Under the pieces are notes generated by a model. The model had not been told where the DNA came from. It made no database searches and worked only from the letters and a program-made list of their open reading frames with translations. From Nitrospirota bacterium (GTDB lineage Bacteria > Nitrospirota > Thermodesulfovibrionia > Thermodesulfovibrionales > JdFR-88): a DNA stretch of 33,261 nt. The stretch covers positions 1-33,261 of the forward strand of contig JAJYJB010000021.1 of assembly GCA_021789735.1 (NCBI GenBank), given 5' to 3'. Positions 7,273-16,261 of the stretch are shown in pieces. Every line of letters begins with the position of its first letter. Position 1 is the stretch's first letter. The position numbers were made by a program, and so were the translations under genes.

Positions 7273-7920
7273 ATGAACGCTTCCGGGAAAAGGGATTTCG
7301 ACAAGGAGGCCGCCCAGTGGGACCAGGACCCAAGGCGCGTCAGGCTGGCCGCGGACGTGGCCGGGGCGATCGCCAGGGAGGCCGGGCCCACCAGGCAGAT
7401 GGATGCGCTCGACTACGGGTGCGGCACCGGGCTGGTCACGCTCCTGCTCCAGCCCCTCGTAAATACCATTACAGCGGCTGATACCTCCAGTGGAATGCTG
7501 GATGTCCTGAAGGAAAAGATAACGGCCGGAAACATCAAAAACGTCGAGCCTGTTTTCATTGACCTCGAGGGCGGGGCCGGTACTGGAAAGCCTTTCATCG
7601 AGGGCAGAAAATTCCACCTGATCGTAAGCAGCATGACCATGCACCACGTGCCCGATACCGCGGCCCTCTTGCGCATGTGGCATGAGCTCCTTCTGCCCGG
7701 AGGGCTGATCAGCGTGGCGGACCTGGATACGGAGGACGGCTCGTTCCATTCCGACAACGCAGGCGTTTTCCACTATGGCTTCGACCGCGCGGCGCTCATG
7801 GAACTTATGCGGCAGGCCGGCTTCAGCGGCCTCAGGGACGCGACAGCCTCCACCATGGTGCGGGAGGTCGAAGGCAAAGACCGTAAGTTCACCGTCTTCC
7901 TGATCACCGGCAGAAAGTAA
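7273..7920 (+). CDS. Class I SAM-dependent methyltransferase
   Basis: A 215-residue Rossmann-fold methyltransferase. Motif I is LDYGCGTGLVTLLL, the acidic motif II residue lies in ITAADTSSGMLD, and motif III/IV is FHLIVSSMTMHHVPD. LLPGGLISVADLD forms the following strand. The N-terminal FDKEAAQWDQDPRRV resembles UbiE/COQ5-like and Methyltransf_11/25 proteins. The substrate is unknown, and no biosynthetic partner is adjacent to suggest one. The small coiled-coil gene begins 14 bp downstream and is probably co-transcribed. Confidence 0.88.
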   Translation: MNASGKRDFDKEAAQWDQDPRRVRLAADVAGAIAREAGPTRQMDALDYGCGTGLVTLLLQPLVNTITAADTSSGMLDVLKEKITAGNIKNVEPVFIDLEGGAGTGKPFIEGRKFHLIVSSMTMHHVPDTAALLRMWHELLLPGGLISVADLDTEDGSFHSDNAGVFHYGFDRAALMELMRQAGFSGLRDATASTMVREVEGKDRKFTVFLITGRK

Positions 7921-7934
7921 AAAAACAAATCACC

Positions 7935-8165
7935 ATGGAAATCGAAGATCTCACCACGGAACAGCTTAAGGCTGAACTCGAACGGCTCAAGGACGAACTG
8001 TGCGATATGGAAGAGGTCCATACTTTTACCTTCCAAAAGACCCAGGTCCACATAAACGCGGAAAAGGCCAGCAATATGCAGGCTGAATTCGATGAAGAAT
8101 GCAGGCAGTACAAGGAGCGCATGGCCCTGATAGAAAAAGAGCTTGCAAAAAGGGGCGCCCTGTAG
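7935..8165 (+). CDS. Small coiled-coil hypothetical protein
   Basis: A 76-residue, highly charged protein, predicted almost entirely helical with heptad-like spacing at the N-terminus (LTTEQLKAELERLKDELCDM) and again at the end (MALIEKELAKRGAL). I recognise no family. It follows the methyltransferase after 14 bp and is followed at once by an intrinsic terminator, so it is likely the last gene of that transcript. The Shine-Dalgarno is poor. Confidence 0.7.
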   Translation: MEIEDLTTEQLKAELERLKDELCDMEEVHTFTFQKTQVHINAEKASNMQAEFDEECRQYKERMALIEKELAKRGAL

Positions 8166-8173
8166 CGGCAGCG

Positions 8174-8200
8174 CAAGCGTGGCTTGAGTTTTTTGTTTTT
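8174..8200 (+). terminator. Intrinsic terminator after the methyltransferase/coiled-coil genes
   Basis: CAAGC (8174-8178) and GCTTG (8182-8186) form a 5-bp stem with a GTG loop, followed by TTTTTTGTTTTT. It starts 9 bp after the stop codon. Confidence 0.65.
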
Positions 8201-8266
8201 GCCTCCCTTCCTTTTTTGCCCGTTACACTATCCTGATTTTCCATGAACAAGGTGAAATCCCTCCCT

Positions 8267-8279
8267 ACCCCATTTGGGT
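8267..8279. promoter_or_regulatory. ACCC-N5-GGGT palindrome, possible operator
   Basis: ACCCCATTTGGGT is a near-perfect palindrome centred at 8273 in a spacer without an accepted gene. Its size suits a dimeric regulator, but I cannot name one. No clear -35/-10 pair places it relative to a start site. Confidence 0.3.
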
Positions 8280-8352
8280 TATTGCGGCAGGAAACAGATA
8301 GGAGTACCGTATTTTTGATTGGAGCACCCCGTAAAAAACTAAAAAAACATCA

Positions 8353-8392
8353 TGGCCCGCTAAAAAAAAGCGTGCCGGATTTTTTGTTTTTT
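8353..8392 (+). terminator. Orphan intrinsic terminator in a gene-free spacer
   Basis: GGCCCGCT (8353-8360) pairs with AGCGTGCC (8368-8375) with one mismatch around an A7 loop, followed by TTTTTTGTTTTTT. It lies about 165 bp after the previous terminator with no convincing gene in between, so it implies a separate short transcript or an attenuated leader. Confidence 0.6.
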
Positions 8393-8484
8393 GGCTTTCG
8401 CTTTTCCCTTGTGTGATACGGCAATTTGTGTGGTAATGCGGCCATAGAAAGATGTGCGCCCGTCAGGCAGGAGGAAGAAGAGAA

Positions 8485-8622
8485 ATGCCCGTTTCAAAGC
8501 GCCAGGGAAAAGACGAGCCCCCCGTCCAAAAAAGCGAGCCGGACTACAGGCTGGAATACGTGATAATCCTTATAGGCGGCCTCCTCGTAGGCGTGCTGGC
8601 CATCTACCAGTTCTTGCACTAG
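8485..8622 (+). CDS. 45-residue single-span membrane protein
   Basis: A short reading frame, ATG 8485 to TAG 8622. The first 24 residues are polar and charged (MPVSKRQGKDEPPVQKSEPD and on). One hydrophobic helix follows (YVIILIGGLLVGVLAIYQFL), ending one residue before the stop. AGGAGG lies 10 nt upstream of the ATG. This organisation suggests a small integral membrane protein with its N-terminus in the cytoplasm. I recognise no family. It lies between the orphan terminator and the hairpin at 8663-8688, so it is probably monocistronic and expressed separately from the chemoreceptor. Confidence 0.65.
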   Translation: MPVSKRQGKDEPPVQKSEPDYRLEYVIILIGGLLVGVLAIYQFLH

Positions 8623-8662
8623 GGCGGAAATTTTTCCCGTTCAGTTGAGGTCTTTCATGATG

Positions 8663-8688
8663 CCGGGCGGGCCTGGACGGCCGCCCGG
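8663..8688 (+). terminator. GC-rich hairpin after the small membrane protein
   Basis: CCGGGCGG (8663-8670) and CCGCCCGG (8681-8688) are perfect complements. No T-tract follows directly, so it may stabilise the 3' end or need Rho. Confidence 0.4.
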
Positions 8689-8752
8689 GGCCCCTTGTTC
8701 GCGGCCCGGTTCCCAATAACCCCGGCTTGCAGCGCCAAATGCGCCGCCAGTA

Positions 8753-8770
8753 TTGTGATCCGGATCACAA
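8753..8770 (+). promoter_or_regulatory. Perfect CRP/HcpR-type operator upstream of the chemoreceptor
   Basis: TTGTGATCCGGATCACAA is an 18-bp perfect palindrome. It matches the CRP core TGTGA-N6-TCACA exactly, as well as the extended TTGTGA-N6-TCACAA pattern used by HcpR-type regulators of the CRP/FNR superfamily. The flanks are A on both sides. Its centre (8761.5) lies about 42 bp before the start site predicted from the -10 TAAGAT at 8792-8797, a class II activator position. Confidence 0.8.
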
Positions 8771-8791
8771 ATCGCGGGGCCGCCTCTTTGC

Positions 8792-8797
8792 TAAGAT
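8792..8797 (+). promoter_or_regulatory. -10 box of the activator-dependent mcp promoter
   Basis: TAAGAT predicts a start near 8804. The -35 position is occupied by the CRP-type palindrome rather than a TTGACA-like box, as at class II activated promoters. The leader of about 108 nt contains a small hairpin (CCTGCC-CGTG-GGCAGG, 8827-8842). Confidence 0.55.
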
Positions 8798-8911
8798 AGT
8801 TTTATTTATGAATAAGAGGCCGCCTTCCTGCCCGTGGGCAGGGGGGAAAAAACAAAACCCTGGTTTACCACCCCCCAAAAAACAAAAAACATCAGCCGGA
8901 GGAATTTTTTA

Positions 8912-10453
8912 ATGGTACGGTTTTTATCTGGATTAAGCATCTTGTTCAGGATCGCCCTGCTGGGGTTTTTCGCACTCATTGGCGCTGGGATGCTCGTTTA
9001 CGTTTTTTCCTTCCGGTCAAAGGCCGGTTTGCCTGACGGGTCATTGTTATTGTTGTGTTTCCTTGTCTGCCTGCTGACGGCCGCTCTGTGGACGCCAGTG
9101 GTCCTGAGCATAACCGGCTCCATAAAGGCCCTCGGAAACATGGAAGAGGCGATGAACACGGTGCGCGGCGGAAATCTGGTGAAAACCCTTGATGCAAACT
9201 GCGCCGATCCGGCCGCCCGCAGGACAGAGGAGGCCGCCAACAAGACCATCAGGCACTTCGCGGACGTCATCAATCAGATGGTCATGGCAATAAGCGGCGT
9301 CATTACAGGCGCCGATTCCGTGCGCAAGAATGCCGACACTGCCCGCGAAAAAACACAGCTCCAGGCCGGGCAGGCCGCAGCCATAGCCGCGGCCGCATCG
9401 GAAATGAGCAGCACCATAACCTCCATCTCAAGCAACGCGTCGGCGGCCGCCGGCGCCTCACAGGAAGCCAGGAAGATCGCCCAGAGCTGCCAGACGGTGG
9501 CCGAGAATGCAGTGCAGACCATTGAGCATGTGCAGGACTCGACGGCGGAACTGGCCGGCCTGGTGGAAAGGCTGAGCGGCCGTGCCGGCGAGATAGGCGA
9601 GATCGTCATTTTGATAAAGGACATAGCCGACCAGACAAACCTGCTGGCCCTGAACGCGGCGATAGAGGCAGCGCGGGCCGGAGAGCAGGGCAGAGGTTTT
9701 GCCGTTGTCGCCGATGAGGTCAGAAAGCTTGCCGAAAGGACCATAAAGGCCACGGTCGAGATTTCCGAAAAAATAGGCGCGGTGCAGGAAGACTCCCGCC
9801 TTACTTCCGGTTCCATGAACATCGCCGCGGCCAGCGTCGGAAATATAACCGGCCTGATGAAGGACCTCAGGGCGCCCCTGCAGGACATCGTAAAGGCCAC
9901 TCACGACGTGAGCGACCAGGTCATGCAGATAGCAAGCGCGGTGGAAGAGCAATCCGCCACATCGGAAGACATAGCCAGGAACATCGAGGGGGCTTCCCGT
10001 ATCGCCGTGGAAGTGGACAATTATTCCCAGACCATTATCAGTGAAATCAATTCCCTGCTGAGCGTCATAATAAACCTCCGGGCCGTGGCCCTGAAGTTCA
10101 ACACCGGCGACGACGCCGTAATGCTGACCACCATGAAGGACGGCCACAGGATCATGTACGGAAAGGTCAGGAACTGCGTCGTGAACGGACAGCGGACGGA
10201 CACGGATATTATCCCTTCACCGGCTGCCTGCAAGGTATGCGCATGGGCCGCGGGCAGCGGGGAAAAATACCGCGGCTCATTCGGCTTCGGCGCAATGAAG
10301 GGACTGCACATGCGTTATCATGATGTGGCCACAAATGCGATAAGCGAGACCAACGCGGGAAACAGGCAGAGGGCTTTGGAGCTCCTCAAGGAACAGGAAG
10401 GCCTTCTGAACGAGATCTGCGGCCTCCTTGATAATATAGGGCAGGGCAGCTAG
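8912..10453 (+). CDS. Methyl-accepting chemotaxis protein with C-terminal CZB zinc domain
   Basis: A 513-residue chemoreceptor that would signal to CheA/CheW. Two hydrophobic helices lie in the first 65 residues with only a short loop between them, so no periplasmic sensor domain exists and sensing is probably cytoplasmic. A degenerate HAMP-like stretch and the MA signalling coiled coil follow, with the conserved tip around [20 protein letters not shown] and [18 protein letters not shown]. The C-terminus is a chemoreceptor zinc-binding domain with likely ligands H412, C440 (CKVCAW context), H466 and H470. Such H3C domains are reported to sense zinc or oxidants. The start at 8912 is set by GGAGGA 8 nt upstream. 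No che genes are nearby. The stop codon shares the CTAG with the converging gene. Confidence 0.93.
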   Translation: MVRFLSGLSILFRIALLGFFALIGAGMLVYVFSFRSKAGLPDGSLLLLCFLVCLLTAALWTPVVLSITGSIKALGNMEEAMNTVRGGNLVKTLDANCADPAARRTEEAANKTIRHFADVINQMVMAISGVITGADSVRKNADTAREKTQLQAGQAAAIAAAASEMSSTITSISSNASAAAGASQEARKIAQSCQTVAENAVQTIEHVQDSTAELAGLVERLSGRAGEIGEIVILIKDIADQTNLLALNAAIEAARAGEQGRGFAVVADEVRKLAERTIKATVEISEKIGAVQEDSRLTSGSMNIAAASVGNITGLMKDLRAPLQDIVKATHDVSDQVMQIASAVEEQSATSEDIARNIEGASRIAVEVDNYSQTIISEINSLLSVIINLRAVALKFNTGDDAVMLTTMKDGHRIMYGKVRNCVVNGQRTDTDIIPSPAACKVCAWAAGSGEKYRGSFGFGAMKGLHMRYHDVATNAISETNAGNRQRALELLKEQEGLLNEICGLLDNIGQGS

Positions 10454-11223
10454 AAAGGCAGGCTTTCCCTTGCCCGCCGCAGCAGGCCCATGGCGTCTCC
10501 CGCCTGAAAGACAAGCTTCTCATACACTATCCCCAGGTATTCATGGAGAAAGGTGCCGGACCTGTCCAGCTCCGATGGCAGGTAAGACGACCAGCCGTAG
10601 CCGGACCTTGCCACCTCCAGGCCGGAAGGCACGGCTGTAACGCGCATTTTCTCGTGCCGGAAGCAAAGCAGGGAACGTTTCATGTGATAGGCCGAGGTGA
10701 CCAGGAGCGGGGCGGAGAAATGACGGGCCTCGCATATCTGTTTCACGTACATTGCGTTTTCAAGGGTGTCCCTGCTTTTGTCCTCAAGGATCAGGTCTTT
10801 CGCGGGCACGCCCAGCCTGGCCAGATAGCGCGCGTCTATCGGCGCCTCCGCTTTCTGCCAGGGGTGCACCGCGCCGCCTGAGATAATGACTGGGACATGC
10901 AAGGCCCTGTACAGGCAGGCTGCGGTCACTATTCTGCCCATGGTGTCAGGCAGGGGCACATTGCCGGACACCCCTCCGCCAAGCATGACTATGACATCGC
11001 CACCCGGATGGCTGGGATACCTGATGCCGGCCTCAAGGCCCGCAAGGAGCCTGTCCGAAACGGGGGTGATGGAAAGAGCCCAGATCAAAAGGCCGACGGC
11101 AATATTGAACATGCCCGCCCTGAAAGACCTCCTGAAAAGGAAAAGACCCGAGCATATCAGGACGAGGACAAACAGCCCCGGCGGCAGCAGAAAAGGTGAG
11201 ACGGCTTTTTTAAGGACGAACAT
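10450..11223 (-). CDS. ElyC/YdcF-like DUF218 membrane protein
   Basis: A 257-residue protein with two N-terminal membrane helices ([17 protein letters not shown] and [16 protein letters not shown]) and a DUF218 domain. Family motifs are [30 protein letters not shown] with the conserved acidic/Asn cluster, and [16 protein letters not shown]. Relatives such as ElyC and SanA act in envelope or lipid-carrier metabolism in E. coli, but the exact role here is not shown by the sequence. The Shine-Dalgarno GGAGGGG is 6 nt before the ATG. Its last codon overlaps the chemoreceptor stop on the other strand by 4 bp. Confidence 0.88.
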   Translation of the reverse strand: MFVLKKAVSPFLLPPGLFVLVLICSGLFLFRRSFRAGMFNIAVGLLIWALSITPVSDRLLAGLEAGIRYPSHPGGDVIVMLGGGVSGNVPLPDTMGRIVTAACLYRALHVPVIISGGAVHPWQKAEAPIDARYLARLGVPAKDLILEDKSRDTLENAMYVKQICEARHFSAPLLVTSAYHMKRSLLCFRHEKMRVTAVPSGLEVARSGYGWSSYLPSELDRSGTFLHEYLGIVYEKLVFQAGDAMGLLRRARESLPF

Positions 11224-11349
11224 CGGATACCCCTCCGCCGGACTTATTTCCCATTCTTCCCCGATCTTTCATAACAGGACAACGGCCATCGCCCGCAGGC
11301 GCCTTGAAAACAAAAACGTTTCCAAAAAACCGGTTTTTTTGCTTCCCGT

Positions 11350-12591
11350 TTACAGGTTGTCCAGCATGTGCCCCAGCTTCTTTTTCTTGGTCTGGAGGTA
11401 GAGCACGTTCTTTTCGTGCGGCTTCATCTGGATGGGCACCCTTTCGACCACCCGGAGCCCGTAGCCCTCCAGACCGATTATCTTCTTAGGGTTGTTGGTT
11501 ATCAGGCGCATGTCGCGCACCCCCAGGTCCACAAGTATCTGGGCGCCTATGCCGTAGTCCCTGAGGTCCGCCTTGAAGCCGAGCTTAAGGTTTGCCTCAA
11601 CGGTGTCCAGCCCTTTTTCCTGGAGCTCATAGGCCTGCAGCTTGCTGGCAAGCCCTATCCCCCGCCCCTCCTGCCGCATGTAGAGGAGGATGCCCTTCCC
11701 TTCTTTCTCTATCATCTTCATGGCGGCATGGAGCTGCCAGCCGCAGTCGCACCGCCTGGAGCCGAATACGTCTCCGGTCAGGCACTCCGAATGCACGCGG
11801 ACCAGCACCTTGTCCCCCGGCTTTATCTCCCCCTTCACAAGGGCCAGATGCGTGTTCTGGTCCACCATGTTGTTGTAGGCGATCGCCCTAAAATCCCCGT
11901 ACTCCGTGGGCATGGAAACGTTGGCGGCCCTGGTGACGAACCTTTCGGTCCGCATACGGTAATTTATCAGGTCCTTTACGGTAACAAGCCTGAGGCCGTG
12001 CTTTTTTGAAAACTGGATAAGCTCGGGCACGCGTGCCATGGTGCCGTCGTCGCTCATGACCTCACATATGACCCCGGCAGGATAAAGGCCTGCAAGCCGC
12101 GCCAGGTCCACCGAGCCCTCCGTCTGTCCCGCACGCTGCAGCACCCCTCCGGGCTTGGCTTTCAGGGGGAAGACGTGCCCAGGCCTGGCCAGGTCCTCCG
12201 GTTTTGTCTTGGGGTCTATGGCCGTTTTTATCGTGACCGCCCTGTCATGGGCGGAGATGCCGGTGGTAACACCCTTTTTTGCCTCGATGGACACCGTAAA
12301 GGCGGTCCCGAAAGAGGAGGTGTTCACGTCGGCCATCATCGGAAGGTTCAGATAGTCCACCCGCTCCGGCACAAGCGTAAGACAGATAAGGCCTCTGCCG
12401 TACTTGGCCATGAAGTTCACATCCGCGGCGGTTACCTTGGTGGCCGCCATGCACAGGTCTCCCTCGTTTTCCCTGTCCTCGTCGTCCACAAGCACCACCA
12501 TCTTGCCATCAGCTATATCTTTTATGGCGTCTTCTATAGCATCGAAGCCGGGCCTTTCCACTTCGCCGTTACCTTTGCCTTTCCTGTCCAT
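11350..12591 (-). CDS. ribBA: Bifunctional DHBP synthase / GTP cyclohydrolase II RibBA
   Basis: Catalyses two entry reactions of riboflavin synthesis: ribulose 5-phosphate to 3,4-dihydroxy-2-butanone 4-phosphate, and GTP to the pyrimidine precursor. The 413-residue length matches the fusion. The N-terminal RibB half carries [10 protein letters not shown] and [11 protein letters not shown]. The C-terminal RibA half has the zinc cysteines in [16 protein letters not shown] and the RQEGRGIGL motif. The neighbour upstream is riboflavin synthase. ribD and ribH are not in the window. The ATG at 12591 lacks a Shine-Dalgarno, being preceded by an A/T-rich stretch. Confidence 0.96.
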   Translation of the reverse strand: MDRKGKGNGEVERPGFDAIEDAIKDIADGKMVVLVDDEDRENEGDLCMAATKVTAADVNFMAKYGRGLICLTLVPERVDYLNLPMMADVNTSSFGTAFTVSIEAKKGVTTGISAHDRAVTIKTAIDPKTKPEDLARPGHVFPLKAKPGGVLQRAGQTEGSVDLARLAGLYPAGVICEVMSDDGTMARVPELIQFSKKHGLRLVTVKDLINYRMRTERFVTRAANVSMPTEYGDFRAIAYNNMVDQNTHLALVKGEIKPGDKVLVRVHSECLTGDVFGSRRCDCGWQLHAAMKMIEKEGKGILLYMRQEGRGIGLASKLQAYELQEKGLDTVEANLKLGFKADLRDYGIGAQILVDLGVRDMRLITNNPKKIIGLEGYGLRVVERVPIQMKPHEKNVLYLQTKKKKLGHMLDNL

Positions 12592-12627
12592 ATTTTTGTT
12601 TTTTGATCATGCCGTTAACGAAATGTG

Positions 12628-13287
12628 TCACGCAATAAAGCCAGAATCCCTCAGGGATTCCATCGTGATCCCGCCCTTGCGCTTCCCGGGCTGCATCTTT
12701 TCCAAGAACCTGGCAACGTATTTGCCTATTATGTCCGCCTCCAGGTTCACAGGCGCCGGGGGCTCCTTGAAATCTATCGTCGTGTTGCGGGCGGTATGAG
12801 GTATTATGACCACAGTAAAGGTTTTTTCGTCCTCCAGCAGGTCAACCACTGTCAGGCTGATGCCGTCCACCGTGACCGAACCTTTATGCACCAGCAGGTC
12901 CACGAACCCCGCCGGGGCCTTTATCTCCACCTTCCAGGCGTCGCCCGCCTTCGTTTTGGAACGTATGCTGCCCACACCATCGACATGCCCGCTTACAATG
13001 TGCCCACCAAGCGGGTCCTGCGCCCTTAAGGCAGGCTCCAGGTTGACCCGGTCTCCGGGCCTTAAGCCTCCCAGGCTCGTGCTGCGCAGCGTCTCCGCGG
13101 AGATGTCGAACTCCAGGTCCCGGCCGTTTACGGCCGTCACCGTCAGGCACGCCCCGCTCACCGAGACGCTCCCTCCAAGCAAAACCCCTTTCGACACTTC
13201 CGGGGCGCTCACCGTGAGCCTGGCCCCCGAGGAAGACAGCTTCAGGGCGGCCACCGTCCCCAGCTCCACGACCAGTCCTGTAAACAT
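12628..13287 (-). CDS. ribE: Riboflavin synthase alpha subunit
   Basis: Dismutates two 6,7-dimethyl-8-ribityllumazines to riboflavin and the pyrimidine. The 219-residue protein has the duplicated lumazine-binding barrels. The start MFTGLVVELGTV and the segments GACLTVTAV and HIVSGHVDGVGSI are diagnostic, and the second half carries VTVDGISLTVVD and IIPHTARNTT. It lies 36 bp before ribBA and 12 bp after the DUF4845-like gene, in a lepA-lepB-DUF4845-ribE-ribBA cluster. Confidence 0.96.
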   Translation of the reverse strand: MFTGLVVELGTVAALKLSSSGARLTVSAPEVSKGVLLGGSVSVSGACLTVTAVNGRDLEFDISAETLRSTSLGGLRPGDRVNLEPALRAQDPLGGHIVSGHVDGVGSIRSKTKAGDAWKVEIKAPAGFVDLLVHKGSVTVDGISLTVVDLLEDEKTFTVVIIPHTARNTTIDFKEPPAPVNLEADIIGKYVARFLEKMQPGKRKGGITMESLRDSGFIA

Positions 13288-13299
13288 TTTTTCTTTTCC

Positions 13300-13641
13300 C
13301 TAGTTGCCTCCGCCCGCGTTGACGTCGAAGGCGAAGTTCAACTGCTTTTTATAACGGTCAAACAGGTTTACTTCCTCGCTCCAGCTGGCCTGCGCCTCGA
13401 AATGCAGGCCGTTGGCCCGCACGTGAACATCATCGGGATCCAGCGCAACACCGTCCTGCGCGGCCTTTTCCAATATCCTTGCCTTGATGTCCTCCGCGCT
13501 GGAACCCGGGAACTTCACCATATCGGAGACGTCGGACTTGAACCTGTAATACCTGAAATAGGGCAGCCCGTACTGAGAGCCCACATAGAGTGCGGCCATG
13601 AACACGCCAAGACAAAAAAGGCCCTTACTCCAGCTTGACAC
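13300..13641 (-). CDS. DUF4845-like membrane-anchored protein
   Basis: A 113-residue protein with one N-terminal membrane helix (GLFCLGVFMAALYVGSQYGL), then a small alpha/beta domain ending in a beta-rich stretch (NGLHFEAQASWSEEVNLF, LNFAFDV). Size, topology and position directly after lepB match DUF4845 proteins, whose function is unknown. It starts with GTG at 13641 and overlaps the end of lepB by 17 bp, so translation is probably coupled. Family assignment is by pattern and context, not by a search. Confidence 0.7.
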   Translation of the reverse strand: MSSWSKGLFCLGVFMAALYVGSQYGLPYFRYYRFKSDVSDMVKFPGSSAEDIKARILEKAAQDGVALDPDDVHVRANGLHFEAQASWSEEVNLFDRYKKQLNFAFDVNAGGGN

Positions 13642-14272
13642 TGCGGATGGCCTCGCCCGTCCGGCCCCACCGGGGTCTCATCTTCTTGCCGTTCCACGAC
13701 CAGTAAATGAGGAACGCCTCCCCCTTTATGTCCTTCATCGGGACAAACCCCCAGTAACGGCTGTCATAGCTTTCGTCCCGGTTGTCCCCCATCACAAAAT
13801 ACTCCCCGGGCGGCACCACAACCGGACCGAAGTTGTCCCTTGGGTCCAGGCTCGCCGGTTTGACATCAGGGTCCGTGTGCTGGGTAAAGAAATCGGCGGT
13901 GCGCTCGCCGTTCACGTAGACCACCTTGTTTTTCTCCGTGACAACGTCTCCCGGTATGCCGACGACCCTTTTTATGAAATCTTTCGACAGGTCTCCAGGG
14001 TATTCAAACACTATCACGTCCCCCCGTTGCGGCTTTCTTACCACGAGGATCCTTTTGTGGGAGAAAGGCAGCTCAGTGCCGTATATGAACTTGTTCACGA
14101 GGATATGGTCCCCCACAAGGAGGGTGGGCTCCATGGACCCGGAGGGTATCTTGAAGGCCTGCACCACGTAAGTCCTTATGATGAGCGCGAGTATCAGGGC
14201 GGTGACTATGGCCTCGGCATATTCCCAGATTAACCGCTTTACGCTCTTTGTCTGTGTTTTTTCTTTATTCAT
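13625..14272 (-). CDS. lepB: Signal peptidase I
   Basis: Membrane-bound serine protease that removes signal peptides from exported proteins. The 215-residue protein has one N-terminal membrane helix (AIVTALILALIIRTYV). The catalytic Ser46 is in IPSGSMEPTL, and the general base Lys101 is in KDFIKRVVGIPGD. Conserved boxes GDVIVF and VMGDNRDESYDSRYWG are present. It lies about 80 bp downstream of lepA, a classic pairing, and overlaps the DUF4845-like gene. Confidence 0.97.
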   Translation of the reverse strand: MNKEKTQTKSVKRLIWEYAEAIVTALILALIIRTYVVQAFKIPSGSMEPTLLVGDHILVNKFIYGTELPFSHKRILVVRKPQRGDVIVFEYPGDLSKDFIKRVVGIPGDVVTEKNKVVYVNGERTADFFTQHTDPDVKPASLDPRDNFGPVVVPPGEYFVMGDNRDESYDSRYWGFVPMKDIKGEAFLIYWSWNGKKMRPRWGRTGEAIRSVKLE

Positions 14273-14351
14273 CCCGGTCTTCTTTGAGGTTTTTATTTTT
14301 TAATTTGTTTTGTTTTTTTATTTGCCCGGCTATTGCCAACTTTAATATAAT

Positions 14352-16148
14352 CTATTTGTCTTCCAGTTGTAAAACCGCCAGGAACGCCTCCTGCGGCACT
14401 TCCACCCTCCCCACCTGCTTCATTTTCCGCTTGCCTTCCTTCTGTTTTTCGAGGAGCTTGCGCTTCCTGGATATGTCCCCGCCGTAGCACTTGGCGGTAA
14501 CGTCTTTCCGGAGCGCGCGAACGGTCTCCCTGGCGATGACCCTGCTGCCTATTGCCGCCTGGATGGCGACCTCGAACATATGCCTCGGTATGACGCCCCT
14601 CAGCTTCTCTACCACCTGCCGGGCAAGGAAATATGACTTCTCCTTGGGCACAATGAGGGCAAGCGCGTCCACCGGCTCCCCGTTCAGCATGATGTCCACG
14701 CGGACGAGGTCTGCGTCCCTGTATCCTATGAACTCGTAATCCAGGGAGGCATACCCCTTGGTCATGGACTTGAGCCTGTCGAAAAAGTCCCACAGTATCT
14801 CGTTCATCGGCAGCTCGTAGGTAAGCATCACCCTGTCCTTGCCTATGTAATTGAAGTCCTTCTGAACACCCCTCCTGGCCCGGCAGAGGTCGAACACCGC
14901 GCCGAGATAGGCCTCCGGCACGAAGATGACCGCCTTGACGTACGGCTCCTGCACATTTTTTTCGGAATTGTCCCACTTGGACGGGCTGTCGATCAGGGCC
15001 TTTTCATTCCCCTCATCATCCACCGCCCTGTAGATGACCGTGGGGGTGGTGCTTATGAGAGTGAGACTGAACTCACGCTCAAGCCGCTCCCTGATTATCT
15101 CCATGTGGAGAAGCCCCAGGAAGCCGCACCGGAACCCGAAGCCAAGGGCCTGGGAAGTCTCCGGCTCGTAGGTGAAAGAGGCGTCGTTTAATTTGAGTTT
15201 TTCCAGGGCGGACTTAAGGGCGGCGTACTGGTGGTGCTCCGTGGGGTAAAGCCCGCAATATACCATGGGCCTTGCCTCCCTGTAGCCTGGCAGCCTCTGG
15301 GCGGCCGGGTTTTCAGCCCCGGTGATCGTGTCCCCGACCCGCGTGTCCGCCACATTCTTTATGCCCGCGATTATGTATCCAACCTCGCCCGCGCCAAGCC
15401 TGCCCGTGGGCAGTATCTTTGGCGTAAAAACGCCCACCTCTGCCACCTCATAGTCCTTGCCCGCCCCCATGAGCCTCATTTTCATCCCTGCCTCCACAAC
15501 ACCGTCAAAGACCCTCACAAGAGTTATGACGCCGCGGTAGGCATCGAACCAGGAGTCGAATATGAGCGCCTTGAGCGGCGCATTGTCGTCCCCTTTTGGG
15601 GGAGGTATCTTCCTGACCACCGCCTCCAGTATGTCCCCTATTCCGATGCCGGCCTTTGCGCTGGCCAAGATCGGGTTCGAGGCGTCGATGGGGATGGTCT
15701 CCTCAAGCTGGGCGGTCACCCGCTCCGGGTCGGACTGCGGAAGGTCTATCTTGTTTATAACCGGGACTATCTCCAGGTCGTTCTCTATCGCGAGATAGGC
15801 GTTCGCTATCGTCTGGGCCTCCACCCCCTGCGTGGCGTCTATTATAAGGAGCGCCCCTTCGCAGGAGGCCAGGCTCCTTGAGACCTCGTAGGAAAAGTCC
15901 ACGTGGCCCGGCGTGTCTATCAGGTTGAGCATATATTCCTGGCCGTCCTGCGCCTTGTAGGTAAGCCTGACCGCATGGGCCTTTATGGTGATGCCGCGCT
16001 CCCGCTCAAGGTCCATGGAGTCCAGCACCTGGGCCATCATCTCCCGCTGTGAAAGAGCGCCGGTAAACTCCAGCAGCCTGTCGGCTATCGTCGATTTACC
16101 GTGGTCGATATGGGCGACTATGGAAAAATTCCTGATATTCTTGGGCAT
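14352..16148 (-). CDS. lepA: Elongation factor 4 (LepA)
   Basis: Ribosome-bound translational GTPase linked to back-translocation or 30S assembly. The 598 residues are full length. The P-loop is [15 protein letters not shown]2 lies in [11 protein letters not shown]3 is DTPGHVDF and G4 is NKIDLP. EF-G-like domains follow, and the LepA-specific C-terminal domain is seen in [18 protein letters not shown] perfect TATAAT on the minus strand lies 11 bp before the ATG, without a Shine-Dalgarno, so the mRNA may have a leader of only about 5 nt. Confidence 0.97.
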   Translation of the reverse strand: MPKNIRNFSIVAHIDHGKSTIADRLLEFTGALSQREMMAQVLDSMDLERERGITIKAHAVRLTYKAQDGQEYMLNLIDTPGHVDFSYEVSRSLASCEGALLIIDATQGVEAQTIANAYLAIENDLEIVPVINKIDLPQSDPERVTAQLEETIPIDASNPILASAKAGIGIGDILEAVVRKIPPPKGDDNAPLKALIFDSWFDAYRGVITLVRVFDGVVEAGMKMRLMGAGKDYEVAEVGVFTPKILPTGRLGAGEVGYIIAGIKNVADTRVGDTITGAENPAAQRLPGYREARPMVYCGLYPTEHHQYAALKSALEKLKLNDASFTYEPETSQALGFGFRCGFLGLLHMEIIRERLEREFSLTLISTTPTVIYRAVDDEGNEKALIDSPSKWDNSEKNVQEPYVKAVIFVPEAYLGAVFDLCRARRGVQKDFNYIGKDRVMLTYELPMNEILWDFFDRLKSMTKGYASLDYEFIGYRDADLVRVDIMLNGEPVDALALIVPKEKSYFLARQVVEKLRGVIPRHMFEVAIQAAIGSRVIARETVRALRKDVTAKCYGGDISRKRKLLEKQKEGKRKMKQVGRVEVPQEAFLAVLQLEDK

Positions 16149-16159
16149 CTTACCGTTTT

Positions 16160-16165
16160 ATTATA
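16160..16165 (-). promoter_or_regulatory. Consensus -10 box just before lepA
   Basis: On the minus strand TATAAT occupies 16165-16160, predicting a start near 16153. The -35 region is weak. The implied leader of about 5 nt has no room for a ribosome-binding site. Confidence 0.45.
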
Positions 16166-16261
16166 AAAAAATCTTTTTCCTTTTGGGAAATTCCCGGGAG
16201 GGTTCATGGCGTTGGTTCTGCTTGGCCAGCCGGCCAGGGTGAGCGGGACGCAAATAGACGG

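Noticed and set aside
8243..8416. 57-codon plus-strand frame
   Set aside because: It contains the orphan terminator inside its coding region, has no Shine-Dalgarno and ends in a poly-T-derived Phe-rich stretch. I prefer a non-coding transcript.
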